From CAYGXH01 sp964354485 (GTDB taxonomy: Bacteria; Bacteroidota; Ignavibacteria; UBA10030; SZUA-254), in NCBI GenBank assembly GCA_964354485.1, contig CAYGZY010000220.1:1-13053 (forward strand): a stretch of 13,053 nt of DNA, written 5' to 3'. The notes beneath the pieces are model-generated. The model saw only the letters and a program-made list of their open reading frames with translations. It was not told the origin of the DNA and did not search any database. The translations under genes were made by a program, and so were the position numbers. The stretch's first letter is position 1, and each line of letters opens with the position of its first letter. This document shows positions 1-7,330 of the stretch, in pieces.

Positions 1-14
1 TAGTCAGCTTCGCT

Positions 15-221
15 TCACGTGGATGATGATCCCCGGTTCTCTTCAGGTATTAACCACCATCCCAGAAGGTAAACTATGACGAATGGCGCAATTGCGGTGA
101 GAAGTGCGAAGAGAACAAAGAGGAGCCGGACGATCGTTGAATCCACATTGAGGATTTCACTCACACCGCCGCAAATGCCGGCAATTTTTTTGTCTTTCGT
201 GGATCGATAGAGTTTTTCCAT
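15..221 (-). CDS. PspC domain-containing small membrane protein
   Basis: A 68-residue protein consisting almost entirely of one PspC domain. The N-terminal part has the family pattern of a basic stretch followed by IAGICGGVSEILNVD (about residues 13-27). It is followed by one long hydrophobic segment (about residues 31-57) ending in WWLIPEE, which should place it in the inner membrane. PspC proteins of the phage-shock type help sense membrane stress, and stand-alone 60-70 residue versions are common in Bacteroidota. No pspA or pspB homologue is seen, so a role in a Psp response is only an inference. The ATG start at 219-221 has no obvious Shine-Dalgarno sequence. A sigma70-like promoter lies about 30 bases upstream. 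What follows the gene downstream is outside the window. Confidence 0.88.
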   Translation of the reverse strand: MEKLYRSTKDKKIAGICGGVSEILNVDSTIVRLLFVLFALLTAIAPFVIVYLLGWWLIPEENRGSSST

Positions 222-254
222 GGGTGGTTATATTGTTGTTTAGAATATACAAAG

Positions 255-283
255 ATTATTTTCCATTCTCAAGGTCGGGTCAA
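255..283 (-). promoter_or_regulatory. Putative sigma70-type promoter for the PspC gene
   Basis: On the minus strand, TTGACC (278-283) and AATAAT (255-260) are separated by exactly 17 bases. Each box matches the consensus at 5 of 6 positions. A start of transcription near 248 would give a leader of about 27 bases before the PspC ATG. This is prediction from pattern alone. Confidence 0.45.
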
Positions 284-290
284 AGTTATA

Positions 291-354
291 GAACACCCGC
301 CACACCGCCACGAAAAATCGGCGGACAAGAAATACGGCGGGCAGGCGGGCGTTC
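291..354. repeat. GC-rich imperfect inverted repeat upstream of ackA
   Basis: An 11-base arm GAACACCCGCC (291-301) pairs with GGCGGGCGTTC (344-354) with one mismatch. Between them are further CCGCC and CGGCGG stretches that could pair internally. The block is far more GC-rich than the AT-rich sequence on both sides (241-290 and 355-459), which contains nothing else I recognise apart from the promoter on the minus strand. It may be a dispersed extragenic repeat or a structured element in the divergent pspC/ackA region. It has no T-run that would make it an intrinsic terminator. Confidence 0.55.
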
Positions 355-459
355 CATTAAGGAATATTAAAAAAATATTTTGTATCTTATAGTCACTGAA
401 TTCACATCCAATAATTCAGAGTAATTACTCCGATACTCCACAATTTTACAACCACCACA

Positions 460-1707
460 ATGAATGTACTCGTCCTAAACTGCGGATCATCATCTGTAAA
501 ATTTCAGCTAATTGAAACAGATCTCGACATTATTAAGAAGAACGCCGACAGAACTCTCGCGCGGGGTCTGATCGAGCGGTTGATCGGTCAAGCAAGAATC
601 TGCTTTCAGGTTGAAGGCCATGATAAAATAAAATTTGAACACCCACTCCCCGATCATAAGGCAGCAATAGAGTTTATACTAAAATGGATCACTTCCCCGG
701 ATTCTCACATTTCACATATAAATTCTCTGTCCGACATCGATGCCGTAGGTCATAGGGTTGTCCACGGAGCGGAACAATTCACTATGTCAGTGAAGCTTGA
801 TGGAACCGTCATAAAAATAATTGAGGACTGTTGTGAGCTTGCTCCGCTGCACAATCCCGCCAATTTAAAAGGAATTCAAGCGGCAATGGAAATATTCGGT
901 CCCGATACGCCACAAGTGGCTGTATTCGATACCTCATTTCACACATCGATGCCTGAGGTTTCCTATCTATATGCAATACCCTATGAACTTTACACTCGCC
1001 ATCGAATACGACGGTATGGATTCCACGGCACTTCACACCGCTATGTTGCCTACCGTTACCGACTTCTGACGGGACGAAACGAAGAGCAGACGAACGTCAT
1101 CACGATGCACCTCGGGAACGGTTGCTCCGCATGCGCCATAAAGAAAGGGAGATCGTTCGACACATCTATGGGTTTCACACCACTAGAAGGTCTGGTCATG
1201 GGTACCCGGTGCGGCGATATAGATCCATCTTTAATTGAATTTATCCGGATGAAAGAGGGAATGAGTGTACATGAGATCGACACGTTGCTGAATAAAAAAT
1301 CGGGTCTTCTTGGTATATCTGGTCTGACGAATGATATGCGCGACCTTCTCGATTCCGAAAAAGAGATCCAGCATAAGCGCGCAAGTCTCGCTATTGATCT
1401 TTTTTGTGAGAGGGTGAAAAAATACATCGGCGCTTACCTTGCACGGCTCGGCGGTGCTGATGCCGTTATCTTCACCGGCGGCATCGGAGAAAACAGTCCT
1501 CAAATCAGAGAGCGAATATGCAACGGTTTGGAGTGGATGGGTCTTACAATCGATAAGAAAGTGAATGATGTCATGGTGGCAGGCAAAGAAGGAGATGTTA
1601 CAACGAGCGATTCTCGATTAAAAGCGTTCGTAATACCGACAAATGAAGAACTCCTGATTGCGCGTGACACTGTGAGAACGGTGATGAATGAACCAAGGCG
1701 GTTCTGA
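460..1707 (+). CDS. ackA: Acetate kinase
   Basis: Catalyses acetyl phosphate + ADP <-> acetate + ATP in the cytoplasm, normally paired with phosphotransacetylase for substrate-level ATP formation or acetate activation. The 415-residue length fits the family (about 400). It opens with the phosphate-binding pattern NCGSSSVKF (residues 7-15). The substrate-binding arginine lies in GHRVVHG (R99), a conserved Asp in FDTSFH (D157), the catalytic His in YGFHGTSH (H189), the ATP-site pattern HLGNGCS (217-223) and the second active-site Arg in GTRCGD (R250). The C-terminal IPTNEE supplies the metal-binding Glu (E396/E397). No pta gene is in the window. The ATG lacks a Shine-Dalgarno sequence. A weak -10-like TATAGT at 388-393 is the only promoter hint. 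It is the only + strand gene here and ends 17 bases from the convergent rluB stop, with no terminator visible between them. Confidence 0.97.
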   Translation: MNVLVLNCGSSSVKFQLIETDLDIIKKNADRTLARGLIERLIGQARICFQVEGHDKIKFEHPLPDHKAAIEFILKWITSPDSHISHINSLSDIDAVGHRVVHGAEQFTMSVKLDGTVIKIIEDCCELAPLHNPANLKGIQAAMEIFGPDTPQVAVFDTSFHTSMPEVSYLYAIPYELYTRHRIRRYGFHGTSHRYVAYRYRLLTGRNEEQTNVITMHLGNGCSACAIKKGRSFDTSMGFTPLEGLVMGTRCGDIDPSLIEFIRMKEGMSVHEIDTLLNKKSGLLGISGLTNDMRDLLDSEKEIQHKRASLAIDLFCERVKKYIGAYLARLGGADAVIFTGGIGENSPQIRERICNGLEWMGLTIDKKVNDVMVAGKEGDVTTSDSRLKAFVIPTNEELLIARDTVRTVMNEPRRF

Positions 1708-1724
1708 TTTTTAATAAGACGGTG

Positions 1725-2477
1725 TCAACCGATTCCCGCAAGACGCCTTAATGCGTTAAGCTCGGCTTTCGTTATCTCACGCCATCCCCCGCGTGCCAGG
1801 TCGTCGTGAGTAATATCGGCATAAGCGACCCTGTCTAACTTTTCGATGAGGTAGCCGATCGCTTCGAACATCCTGTGAACCTGACGGTTGCGCCCTTCGT
1901 GGATTATTATTCCGATAATTTTGTTCTTTCCGCCTGGTATAAAGACAATCTCAGCAGGTTTTGTCATACCATCGGAGAGTCGGATTCCTTTTTTGAGTTT
2001 ATCAGCATCCTCTGCTGCGAGCGGTTTATCGAGCGTAATCCTGTATGCCTTCTTCACTTCGAACCGGGGGTGCATAAGTCCTTGAGCCAATTCCCCGTCA
2101 TTTGTGAGAAGGAGAACTCCTGTCGTGTTACGATCGAGCCTGCCGACGGGGAAAATCCGTTCACGCACACGGACATAATCCATAACGGTCGGTCTGCCGC
2201 GTTCGTCACGGAGCGTTGTTATGCAGTCTTTCGGTTTATTGAAAACGATGTAAACACGCCGGTCGAGACAGACAACCTGGTTACCGTCCACGAAGATCTT
2301 ATCATTGGCCGGATCAACCTTAACACCAAGTTCAGTAATCGTAACGTTATTCACCCTCACCCGCCCCTCGGAGATGAATTCATCCGCCTTTCGTCGCGAT
2401 GTCACACCGGCATCAGCCAGGAACTTGTTTAATCGAACCATTTTCTCAGTGTGTTGTCGATTCGTAATCCTCTTCAT
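1725..2477 (-). CDS. rluB: 23S rRNA pseudouridine synthase, RluB/RsuA family
   Basis: Isomerises a uridine in rRNA to pseudouridine during ribosome assembly; RluB acts at 23S position 2605 in E. coli. The 250-residue protein has an N-terminal S4 RNA-binding domain (about residues 13-60, RLNKFLADAGVTSRRKADE) and an RsuA-type catalytic domain (about 73-230). The signature GRLDRNTTGVLLLTNDGEL contains the catalytic Asp (D115). NRQVHRMFEAIGY is the conserved C-terminal family motif. The call between RluB, RluE/RluF and RsuA cannot be settled here, but position after scpB is the usual place for rluB. The ATG at 2475-2477 is used; M13 (MVRLNKF) would match the usual family N-terminus and is a possible alternative start. 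The 192-base gap to scpB holds no gene. Confidence 0.93.
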   Translation of the reverse strand: MKRITNRQHTEKMVRLNKFLADAGVTSRRKADEFISEGRVRVNNVTITELGVKVDPANDKIFVDGNQVVCLDRRVYIVFNKPKDCITTLRDERGRPTVMDYVRVRERIFPVGRLDRNTTGVLLLTNDGELAQGLMHPRFEVKKAYRITLDKPLAAEDADKLKKGIRLSDGMTKPAEIVFIPGGKNKIIGIIIHEGRNRQVHRMFEAIGYLIEKLDRVAYADITHDDLARGGWREITKAELNALRRLAGIG

Positions 2478-2669
2478 TGGTAACTCACCCTAATGCAATG
2501 AGCATTTGCCTGAAAAGAAATAGATGAGAATGGATATGTTGATTTTAAGACCCTGAAGTCGGTGAAGATAAGAATGGATGATGTCATAAGATTAATTCGT
2601 CGATCCTCTTCATCCTGCCGAAAATTCACCGGCAGTCATGTGGATTACACAGAGAAAGATATTTTCTAT

Positions 2670-3413
2670 TCAATCTTTCGGGAGAGAGGAATCGTGGTCG
2701 GAAGGTGCTTCGCTCTCTTTGTCGTTCGATGGAGGCAGTTCGTGTAATTCCCCGTTCTCACTAACGACGGTCGTACCGAGCTGTTCTGCTATTTCTTCTT
2801 CCGTCTTTCCCATTCGTTTAAGGAGCTCACGTTCCATATCCATCCCGTAGTCTGCCATGATCTCATCGATCTCGCGCGGCTTTGGTAGCTCTGAGAGATC
2901 ATTTATGCCAAAATGTTTAAGAAAATCCTGGGTCGTACCGTAAAGAAGAGGGCGGCCGGGTGTTACCGCACGTCCCACGATGGTGATGAGTCCGCGTTCG
3001 AGCAATTTCTGAATCGCATAGTCTGCATTAACGCCGCGGATAGCTTCAATTTCCGGTTTCGTGACCGGCTGTTTGTATGCTACGACCGACAGAGTTTCAA
3101 TTGTCGCCTGTGTGAGTTTCCGTTTCGCCTTTTCCTTCATTAGCCGCCCGAGCCATTCGGCAAATTCGGGCATGGTGGCAAACTGGAAGCCTCCTGCAAC
3201 CTGGACTATTCGGTACGATCGTTCTGCTTGAACATATTCGGCGTTCAGTTCGCGGATAAATCCTAGAACTTCCTCTTCTTTCACACGCAGTCGCGGACTC
3301 CCCGATTCAGCCGACCAGAGTATGTCCATGATCTGGCGGGTTGTTAAGGGTTCATCGGAACCAAAGAGGAGCGCTTCGATGATTCGCCGCTTGTCTTGAG
3401 AAATATTCTCCAT
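2670..3413 (-). CDS. scpB: Segregation and condensation protein ScpB
   Basis: Non-enzymatic subunit of the bacterial SMC-ScpAB condensin, which organises and separates newly copied chromosomes. ScpB dimerises and binds ScpA. At 247 residues it has two winged-helix domains. The first starts with RRIIEALLFGSDEPLTTRQI (residues 9-28). The second contains the most conserved part of the family, around TIETLSVVAYKQPVTKPEIE, RGVNADYAIQKLLERGLI and the GRPLLYGTT strand. The last 30 or so residues are an acidic, Ser/Pro-rich tail of low complexity that is longer than in compact ScpB proteins. Its ATG overlaps the scpA stop by one base (TGATG at 3411-3415), a sign of translational coupling. SMC itself is not in the window. 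Confidence 0.96.
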   Translation of the reverse strand: MENISQDKRRIIEALLFGSDEPLTTRQIMDILWSAESGSPRLRVKEEEVLGFIRELNAEYVQAERSYRIVQVAGGFQFATMPEFAEWLGRLMKEKAKRKLTQATIETLSVVAYKQPVTKPEIEAIRGVNADYAIQKLLERGLITIVGRAVTPGRPLLYGTTQDFLKHFGINDLSELPKPREIDEIMADYGMDMERELLKRMGKTEEEIAEQLGTTVVSENGELHELPPSNDKESEAPSDHDSSLPKD

Positions 3414-4141
3414 CAGCTTTCGGCGGTCCTCATTTTGTAAATGATAATATCGTCATCGTGGGCTGTGGGTCGTATTCCTATTACTTTGTTTTTTACCATT
3501 TCCAGTAATGCGATGATTGTTACAATTATACGAATTTTTTCGCTCATGTGCGAGACCAACTCAAAAAATGTCACTTCCTCTTTTGTCCGAAAAACATCTG
3601 CTATGTAGCTCATCTGTTCATCAATCGTCACATTGAGCAGTTCAATATCGTGATATACCTTTTTGGGAACATTGTCAAGGACTTTCTTGAAAGAAGCGAT
3701 CAGATTGAACATCGTGATATTCTTCAAGCTGACCTGCTGATCTTCGAGCGCAACTTTGTGAACATCTGAATGGAAACCGGCCCGATAAAACAACTTTACC
3801 GATTCATCTTCCAGTGACGAGAGAACACCGCTCGCTTCCTTGAATCGTTTATACTCCAGCAATCGGCGGACCAGATCGGCACGGGGGTCCTCTTCCTCCT
3901 CTTCGTCGGGAGCTTTCGGCAGAAGCATCCTGACCTTTATCTGCATCAGTTCGGCTGCCATGACGATGAAATCACCGGCCACCTCCAGGTCAAGTTCCTG
4001 GAGCAGTTGCACGTAGGTCAGGAATTCTTTTGTGATTTTTGCTATCGGTATGTCGTAAATATCAAGCTCATCTCTTTTGATGAAGAAGAGGAGAAGATCG
4101 AGGGGACCTTCAAATATCGGAAGTTTTATGCGATACGCCAA
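3413..4141 (-). CDS. scpA: Segregation and condensation protein ScpA
   Basis: Kleisin subunit of SMC-ScpAB condensin, bridging the two SMC heads. The 242-residue protein begins with the family signature KLPIFEGPLDLLLFFIKRDELDIYDIPIAKITKEFL (split across residues 6-41), followed by MAAELMQIKVRMLLP (61-75). An acidic run (residues 80-87) links to the middle region, and a C-terminal winged-helix segment sits around residues 200-230. The start is TTG at 4139-4141: an in-frame TAG lies five codons upstream (no ATG between them), and the conserved N-terminus begins immediately after it. The gene lies 49 bases downstream of trpS and overlaps scpB by one base, so it is probably read from the promoter upstream of the HNH gene. 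Confidence 0.96.
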   Translation of the reverse strand: MAYRIKLPIFEGPLDLLLFFIKRDELDIYDIPIAKITKEFLTYVQLLQELDLEVAGDFIVMAAELMQIKVRMLLPKAPDEEEEEDPRADLVRRLLEYKRFKEASGVLSSLEDESVKLFYRAGFHSDVHKVALEDQQVSLKNITMFNLIASFKKVLDNVPKKVYHDIELLNVTIDEQMSYIADVFRTKEEVTFFELVSHMSEKIRIIVTIIALLEMVKNKVIGIRPTAHDDDIIIYKMRTAES

Positions 4142-4190
4142 CTGCGGATTGAACTATCGTTGAAGAATATAATGTACCTCATTCCACAAC

Positions 4191-5174
4191 CTACCCGATC
4201 TTCATGGCGGATCGGACCTGCTGCATCGTCGCCTGTGCGACCGACCTTGCCCGTTTTTCCCCATCGTGCAGTATGTCGGTAACTTCAGCGGGATGAGATT
4301 CGTAATGCGCTCTTTTTGCTCTCATCGGTTCGAGATGCTCCGAGAGCCGCTGAGCTATCCTCTTTTTACAATCGACGCACCCAAGCGCTCCAGATCGGCA
4401 GTCTTTCTCGATCTGGGGAGTTTCAGAGTTGTTGAATTTTTCATGATACGTATAGACGAGACATATTTCCGGACGGCCCGGATCTCCCTTCCGTATTTTT
4501 TGAGGATCGGTCACGGCTTTTTTCATTTTCTGTTCAATCACCGCAGGCGGATCGGAGAGGAGGATTGTATTCCCGGCCGACTTGCTCATCTTTATATTTC
4601 CATCTATCCCGGGCAGACGCGGAAATTTAGTAAGCTTCGCTTCCGGCTCCGGAAACACATCACCCCACTGCTGGTTAAATCTCCGGGCAATCTCGCGCGT
4701 AATCTCGACGTGCGGGACCTGATCTTCTCCGACTGGCACTACTTCTCCCTTATAGAGAAGTATATCAGCCGACTGGAGAACCGGATAGCCGAGGTGTCCG
4801 TAAATTATATTCTCGATATTGAGGTCGCGAACCTGCTCCTTGAGCGTTGGATTACGTTCCAGCCGTGCTGTCGTGATGAGCATTGAAAATATCAGGTGAA
4901 GTTCCGTATGCTCTTTGATCTGTGACTGGCGGAAGACCGGACTTGCCTTGGGATCAATGCCGGCCGAAAGCCAATCGATGAGTGTCTCGATCGAGTTCTC
5001 GTAGATATTAGAGGTATCAAGGTTAGTGGTCAGCGCATGGTAATCCGCGATGAGGTGGAAACTCTCGTATTCAGACTGAAGGTGTACCCAATTTTCCAGC
5101 GCACCGACAAGGTTACCCAGGTGGAGCCGCCCTGTCGGACGCATCCCGCTTAAAATTCTCTTCTTTCGCGACAA
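4191..5174 (-). CDS. trpS: Tryptophan--tRNA ligase
   Basis: Charges tRNA-Trp with tryptophan using ATP, in the cytoplasm. The 327-residue length is standard for bacterial TrpRS. The class I HIGH-type motif is PTGRLHLGN (residues 13-21), the conserved GEDQ is at 149-152 and the KMSKS loop is at 195-199. A C-terminal CVDC pair (C266, C269) is present, as in the subset of bacterial TrpRS with this cysteine motif. The start is TTG at 5172-5174. A TGA in the same frame lies five codons further upstream with no ATG between them, and starting at the next Met (M11) would cut into the conserved KKRILSGMRPTG segment. A purine-rich GAGGGG lies 11 bases upstream. The gene is 21 bases downstream of the HNH gene. 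Confidence 0.97.
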   Translation of the reverse strand: MSRKKRILSGMRPTGRLHLGNLVGALENWVHLQSEYESFHLIADYHALTTNLDTSNIYENSIETLIDWLSAGIDPKASPVFRQSQIKEHTELHLIFSMLITTARLERNPTLKEQVRDLNIENIIYGHLGYPVLQSADILLYKGEVVPVGEDQVPHVEITREIARRFNQQWGDVFPEPEAKLTKFPRLPGIDGNIKMSKSAGNTILLSDPPAVIEQKMKKAVTDPQKIRKGDPGRPEICLVYTYHEKFNNSETPQIEKDCRSGALGCVDCKKRIAQRLSEHLEPMRAKRAHYESHPAEVTDILHDGEKRARSVAQATMQQVRSAMKIG

Positions 5175-5185
5175 GCTATGCTTAT

Positions 5186-5191
5186 CCCCTC
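5186..5191 (-). promoter_or_regulatory. Ribosome binding site for the TTG-started trpS
   Basis: GAGGGG on the minus strand, 11 bases before the TTG at 5172-5174. It supports the non-ATG start, which is also forced by the in-frame TGA just upstream. Confidence 0.5.
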
Positions 5192-5195
5192 AAGG

Positions 5196-5687
5196 TTAGT
5201 TCATAAAGAGGTAAGGTTTCCATCTATCGTCGATGTTACCGACGAAATGCCTTATGAAAGTAACATGGTTCGGCCGCATCGGTTTCCGAAGCAGTTTTAT
5301 GTGTGCTTCATCAGGAGTCCGATCACCTTTCCTATTGTTACAGTCGACACAGGCGGTAACCAGATTCTCCCATGTATCCTCGCCCTTCCGTGCTTTCGGG
5401 ACGATATGATCGACGGTAAGAGAAATATCAGACCGTCCGCAGTAAACGCAGCGGTGTCCGTCACGTCTCAGGATGTTTTTCCGTGAAAGAATGATTTTCT
5501 TATAGGGTACATGAATAAAGACACCGAGCCGGACGATACTCGGCAATGGCATGCTAATAGAGACAGAACGAATAACCTTTCCATCACTTGCTTCCACGAG
5601 TTCTGCCTTACCAAGGTAGAGCAGGATGATGGCTTTCTTTGCGTTACAGACACTCATCGGCTCATAATTTTGATTGAGGATGAGCAC
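5196..5687 (-). CDS. HNH endonuclease family protein
   Basis: A 163-residue protein of the compact HNH family. The N-terminal half (LNQNYEPMSVCNAKKAIILLYLGKAE, shown here by its residues 4-29) is the domain that typically precedes the nuclease fold in stand-alone bacterial HNH proteins. The HNH zinc/beta-beta-alpha core follows: a first CxxC (C80, C83), the DH pair (D93-H94), the central Asn (N108), and a second CxxC (C113, C116) followed by NNRKGDRTPDEA. All expected catalytic and zinc positions are present, so it could be an active nuclease; its target is unknown. Start is GTG at 5685-5687: the frame is closed upstream by a TAG with no ATG or TTG in between. It is the first gene of the unit containing trpS and scpAB, with a good promoter about 100 bases upstream. 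It is not obviously part of a restriction or mobile element. Confidence 0.87.
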   Translation of the reverse strand: MLILNQNYEPMSVCNAKKAIILLYLGKAELVEASDGKVIRSVSISMPLPSIVRLGVFIHVPYKKIILSRKNILRRDGHRCVYCGRSDISLTVDHIVPKARKGEDTWENLVTACVDCNNRKGDRTPDEAHIKLLRKPMRPNHVTFIRHFVGNIDDRWKPYLFMN

Positions 5688-5795
5688 TTTACTGCTAAGT
5701 TTACCGTTAGGACCTTTACTGTAGTATGAACTGAAGACCTATCCCCTTATTTATTTTTCAATCTTAAGAGACCGCAACCTATGAATATACATAAA

Positions 5796-5824
5796 AATAT
5801 AATAGAAATTCCGCCATTTGTCAA
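5796..5824 (-). promoter_or_regulatory. Sigma70-type promoter for the HNH-trpS-scpAB unit
   Basis: On the minus strand, a perfect -35 box TTGACA (5819-5824) and a -10 box TATATT (5796-5801) are separated by exactly 17 bases. It lies in the gap between the second M16 gene and the HNH gene, facing the HNH gene. Transcription would start near 5789, leaving a leader of roughly 100 bases before the GTG. I see no riboswitch, T-box or attenuator in that leader. Confidence 0.65.
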
Positions 5825-5870
5825 GAAAAACGGGAAATATAACTAACACTACCGATCGAAATACCCAAGG

Positions 5871-7325
5871 TCACCGAGTCTCATCTAACGGAAAACCATC
5901 CGCATCACAGAGGATTATATTCCCCACACCGAGAGCTTCAAGTCCACCCTTGACGGCGGAAACGTCACCCACAACAACGATCGCCATTTTTGATGTATCA
6001 AGGTATTTAGCTGAAACTCTCTGCACATCCTGGAGAGTGACAGCATCGATGTTCTGGAGGTAATTATCAAAATAGTTCTCCGGTAATTCGTACAGTATCA
6101 AGCTCTGTAACGCGCCGGCGATTTGTCCGGAAGTCTCAAAATTTAAAGCAAAATTGCCGATTAAACCTTTTTTCACAAATTCCAATTCATCCGCTGTAAT
6201 GCCTTTGTCATGCATAAGTTTAATCTCATAGAGGAACTCCTGCACAGAACTATCGGTTTTTGCCGAATGAACTCCTGCCGACGCTGAAAACGGTCCCTTG
6301 CCTTTCAGAAAATTAAAACCTGACCGGGCGCCGTACGTGAAGCCGCGCTTTTCACGGAGGTTCAGATTAATGCGACTCATGAACTGTCCGCCCAACATCC
6401 GGTTCATAACCGAAACGGCGAAGTAATCGGGCGTACTCCGCGCCAGAGCCGGATAACCGATCCTGATTTCAGATTGAGGAGCGCCCGGTTTGTCGACGAG
6501 ATAGATTGTCATCTTATCGACAGGAGACGGTTCGGGTAGAGTGGATTTCGGTACCTCACCTTTCGTCCAGCGTCCGATTACCTTTTCGAGAAGCGGTATA
6601 ACATCACTCATTTTTGTGTCTCCGACAATAATGAGTGTGGCATTATTCGGTTTGTAGAATGATTGGTAAAATTTCTGCAGATCAGCGACCGTCATTCCCT
6701 TAATACTCGCCTCTGTTCCGGAGGGATTCGCTCCGTATGGATGGCTTGATCCGTAGATAATCCGGGAAAAGGCGTTGTTGGCAATCGCTGTTGCCTGATC
6801 TTTATGCTGCATGAGGGATGTTATGCGCTGCTTCTGCAAACGTTCAAATTCCTTTTGAGGGAATACAGGATTAAGCAGAACGTCGGCAAATACATCCAGT
6901 CCCTTCGCCATAAATTTTGAAAGACAGTTAAGAGTGAGAAATGATCCATCCCACGACGATCCCACACCGAACGAGGCGCCTATCGATTCAATTTCCTCTG
7001 AAATTTGTAAAGCATCACGTGAGTTCGTGCCCTCATCGAGCACGTCTGCCGTCATTGATGTAAGACCGGGCTGATTGAGCGGATCCTGATCTGATCCTGC
7101 ATATAAAACAAGATTAAAAGCAACGAGAGGAAGCTGATGACGTTCCACGAGCCATACCTGCAGACCGTTGCTCAGTTGTGCTTTCTGAATCTGAGGTAAT
7201 TTCAATGCGGGCGCATTTTTCCCCGAGGGTCGTTTGGTACGATCGAGTTCCTGAGAATTCATCACATTAATCATGAGTGTGGTAATGATCATTGAAAGTA
7301 GATAGTACTTTAAGGTTGTTTTCAT
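5871..7325 (-). CDS. Secreted M16 family peptidase-like subunit, zinc motif lost (R/Y-type)
   Basis: A 484-residue protein of the insulinase (M16B) fold, with an N-terminal hydrophobic signal segment (about residues 5-24). In the position where active members have HxxEH, this protein reads GLTSMTADVLDEGT (87-100): the His-Glu-His positions have become Ser, Ala and Asp, so it should not bind catalytic zinc. The C-terminal M16 domain keeps the substrate-binding Arg/Tyr pair in LREKRGFTYGA (R324, Y331) and the LGGQFMSRI motif. M16B proteins work as two-subunit clamshells, one subunit supplying zinc and the other the R/Y pair, so this is the likely partner of the gene 5 bases upstream. Its own AGGAG ribosome binding site lies inside the end of that gene. 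The location is probably periplasmic or outer-envelope. The last 20 or so residues (GVGNIILCDADGFPLDETR) extend past the fold. Confidence 0.93.
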   Translation of the reverse strand: MKTTLKYYLLSMIITTLMINVMNSQELDRTKRPSGKNAPALKLPQIQKAQLSNGLQVWLVERHQLPLVAFNLVLYAGSDQDPLNQPGLTSMTADVLDEGTNSRDALQISEEIESIGASFGVGSSWDGSFLTLNCLSKFMAKGLDVFADVLLNPVFPQKEFERLQKQRITSLMQHKDQATAIANNAFSRIIYGSSHPYGANPSGTEASIKGMTVADLQKFYQSFYKPNNATLIIVGDTKMSDVIPLLEKVIGRWTKGEVPKSTLPEPSPVDKMTIYLVDKPGAPQSEIRIGYPALARSTPDYFAVSVMNRMLGGQFMSRINLNLREKRGFTYGARSGFNFLKGKGPFSASAGVHSAKTDSSVQEFLYEIKLMHDKGITADELEFVKKGLIGNFALNFETSGQIAGALQSLILYELPENYFDNYLQNIDAVTLQDVQRVSAKYLDTSKMAIVVVGDVSAVKGGLEALGVGNIILCDADGFPLDETR

Positions 7326-7330
7326 GGTAA

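Noticed and set aside
1875..2432. 185-codon open frame on the + strand
   Set aside because: Antisense shadow of rluB; no family features and unlikely composition.
2615..2635. CTGCCG...CGGCAG hairpin between scpB and rluB
   Set aside because: Short 6-base arms, 9-base loop and no T-run on either strand, so it does not qualify as a terminator.
4266..4886. 206-codon open frame on the + strand
   Set aside because: It is entirely antisense to trpS, whose motifs and length are unambiguous, and its product has no recognisable domain.
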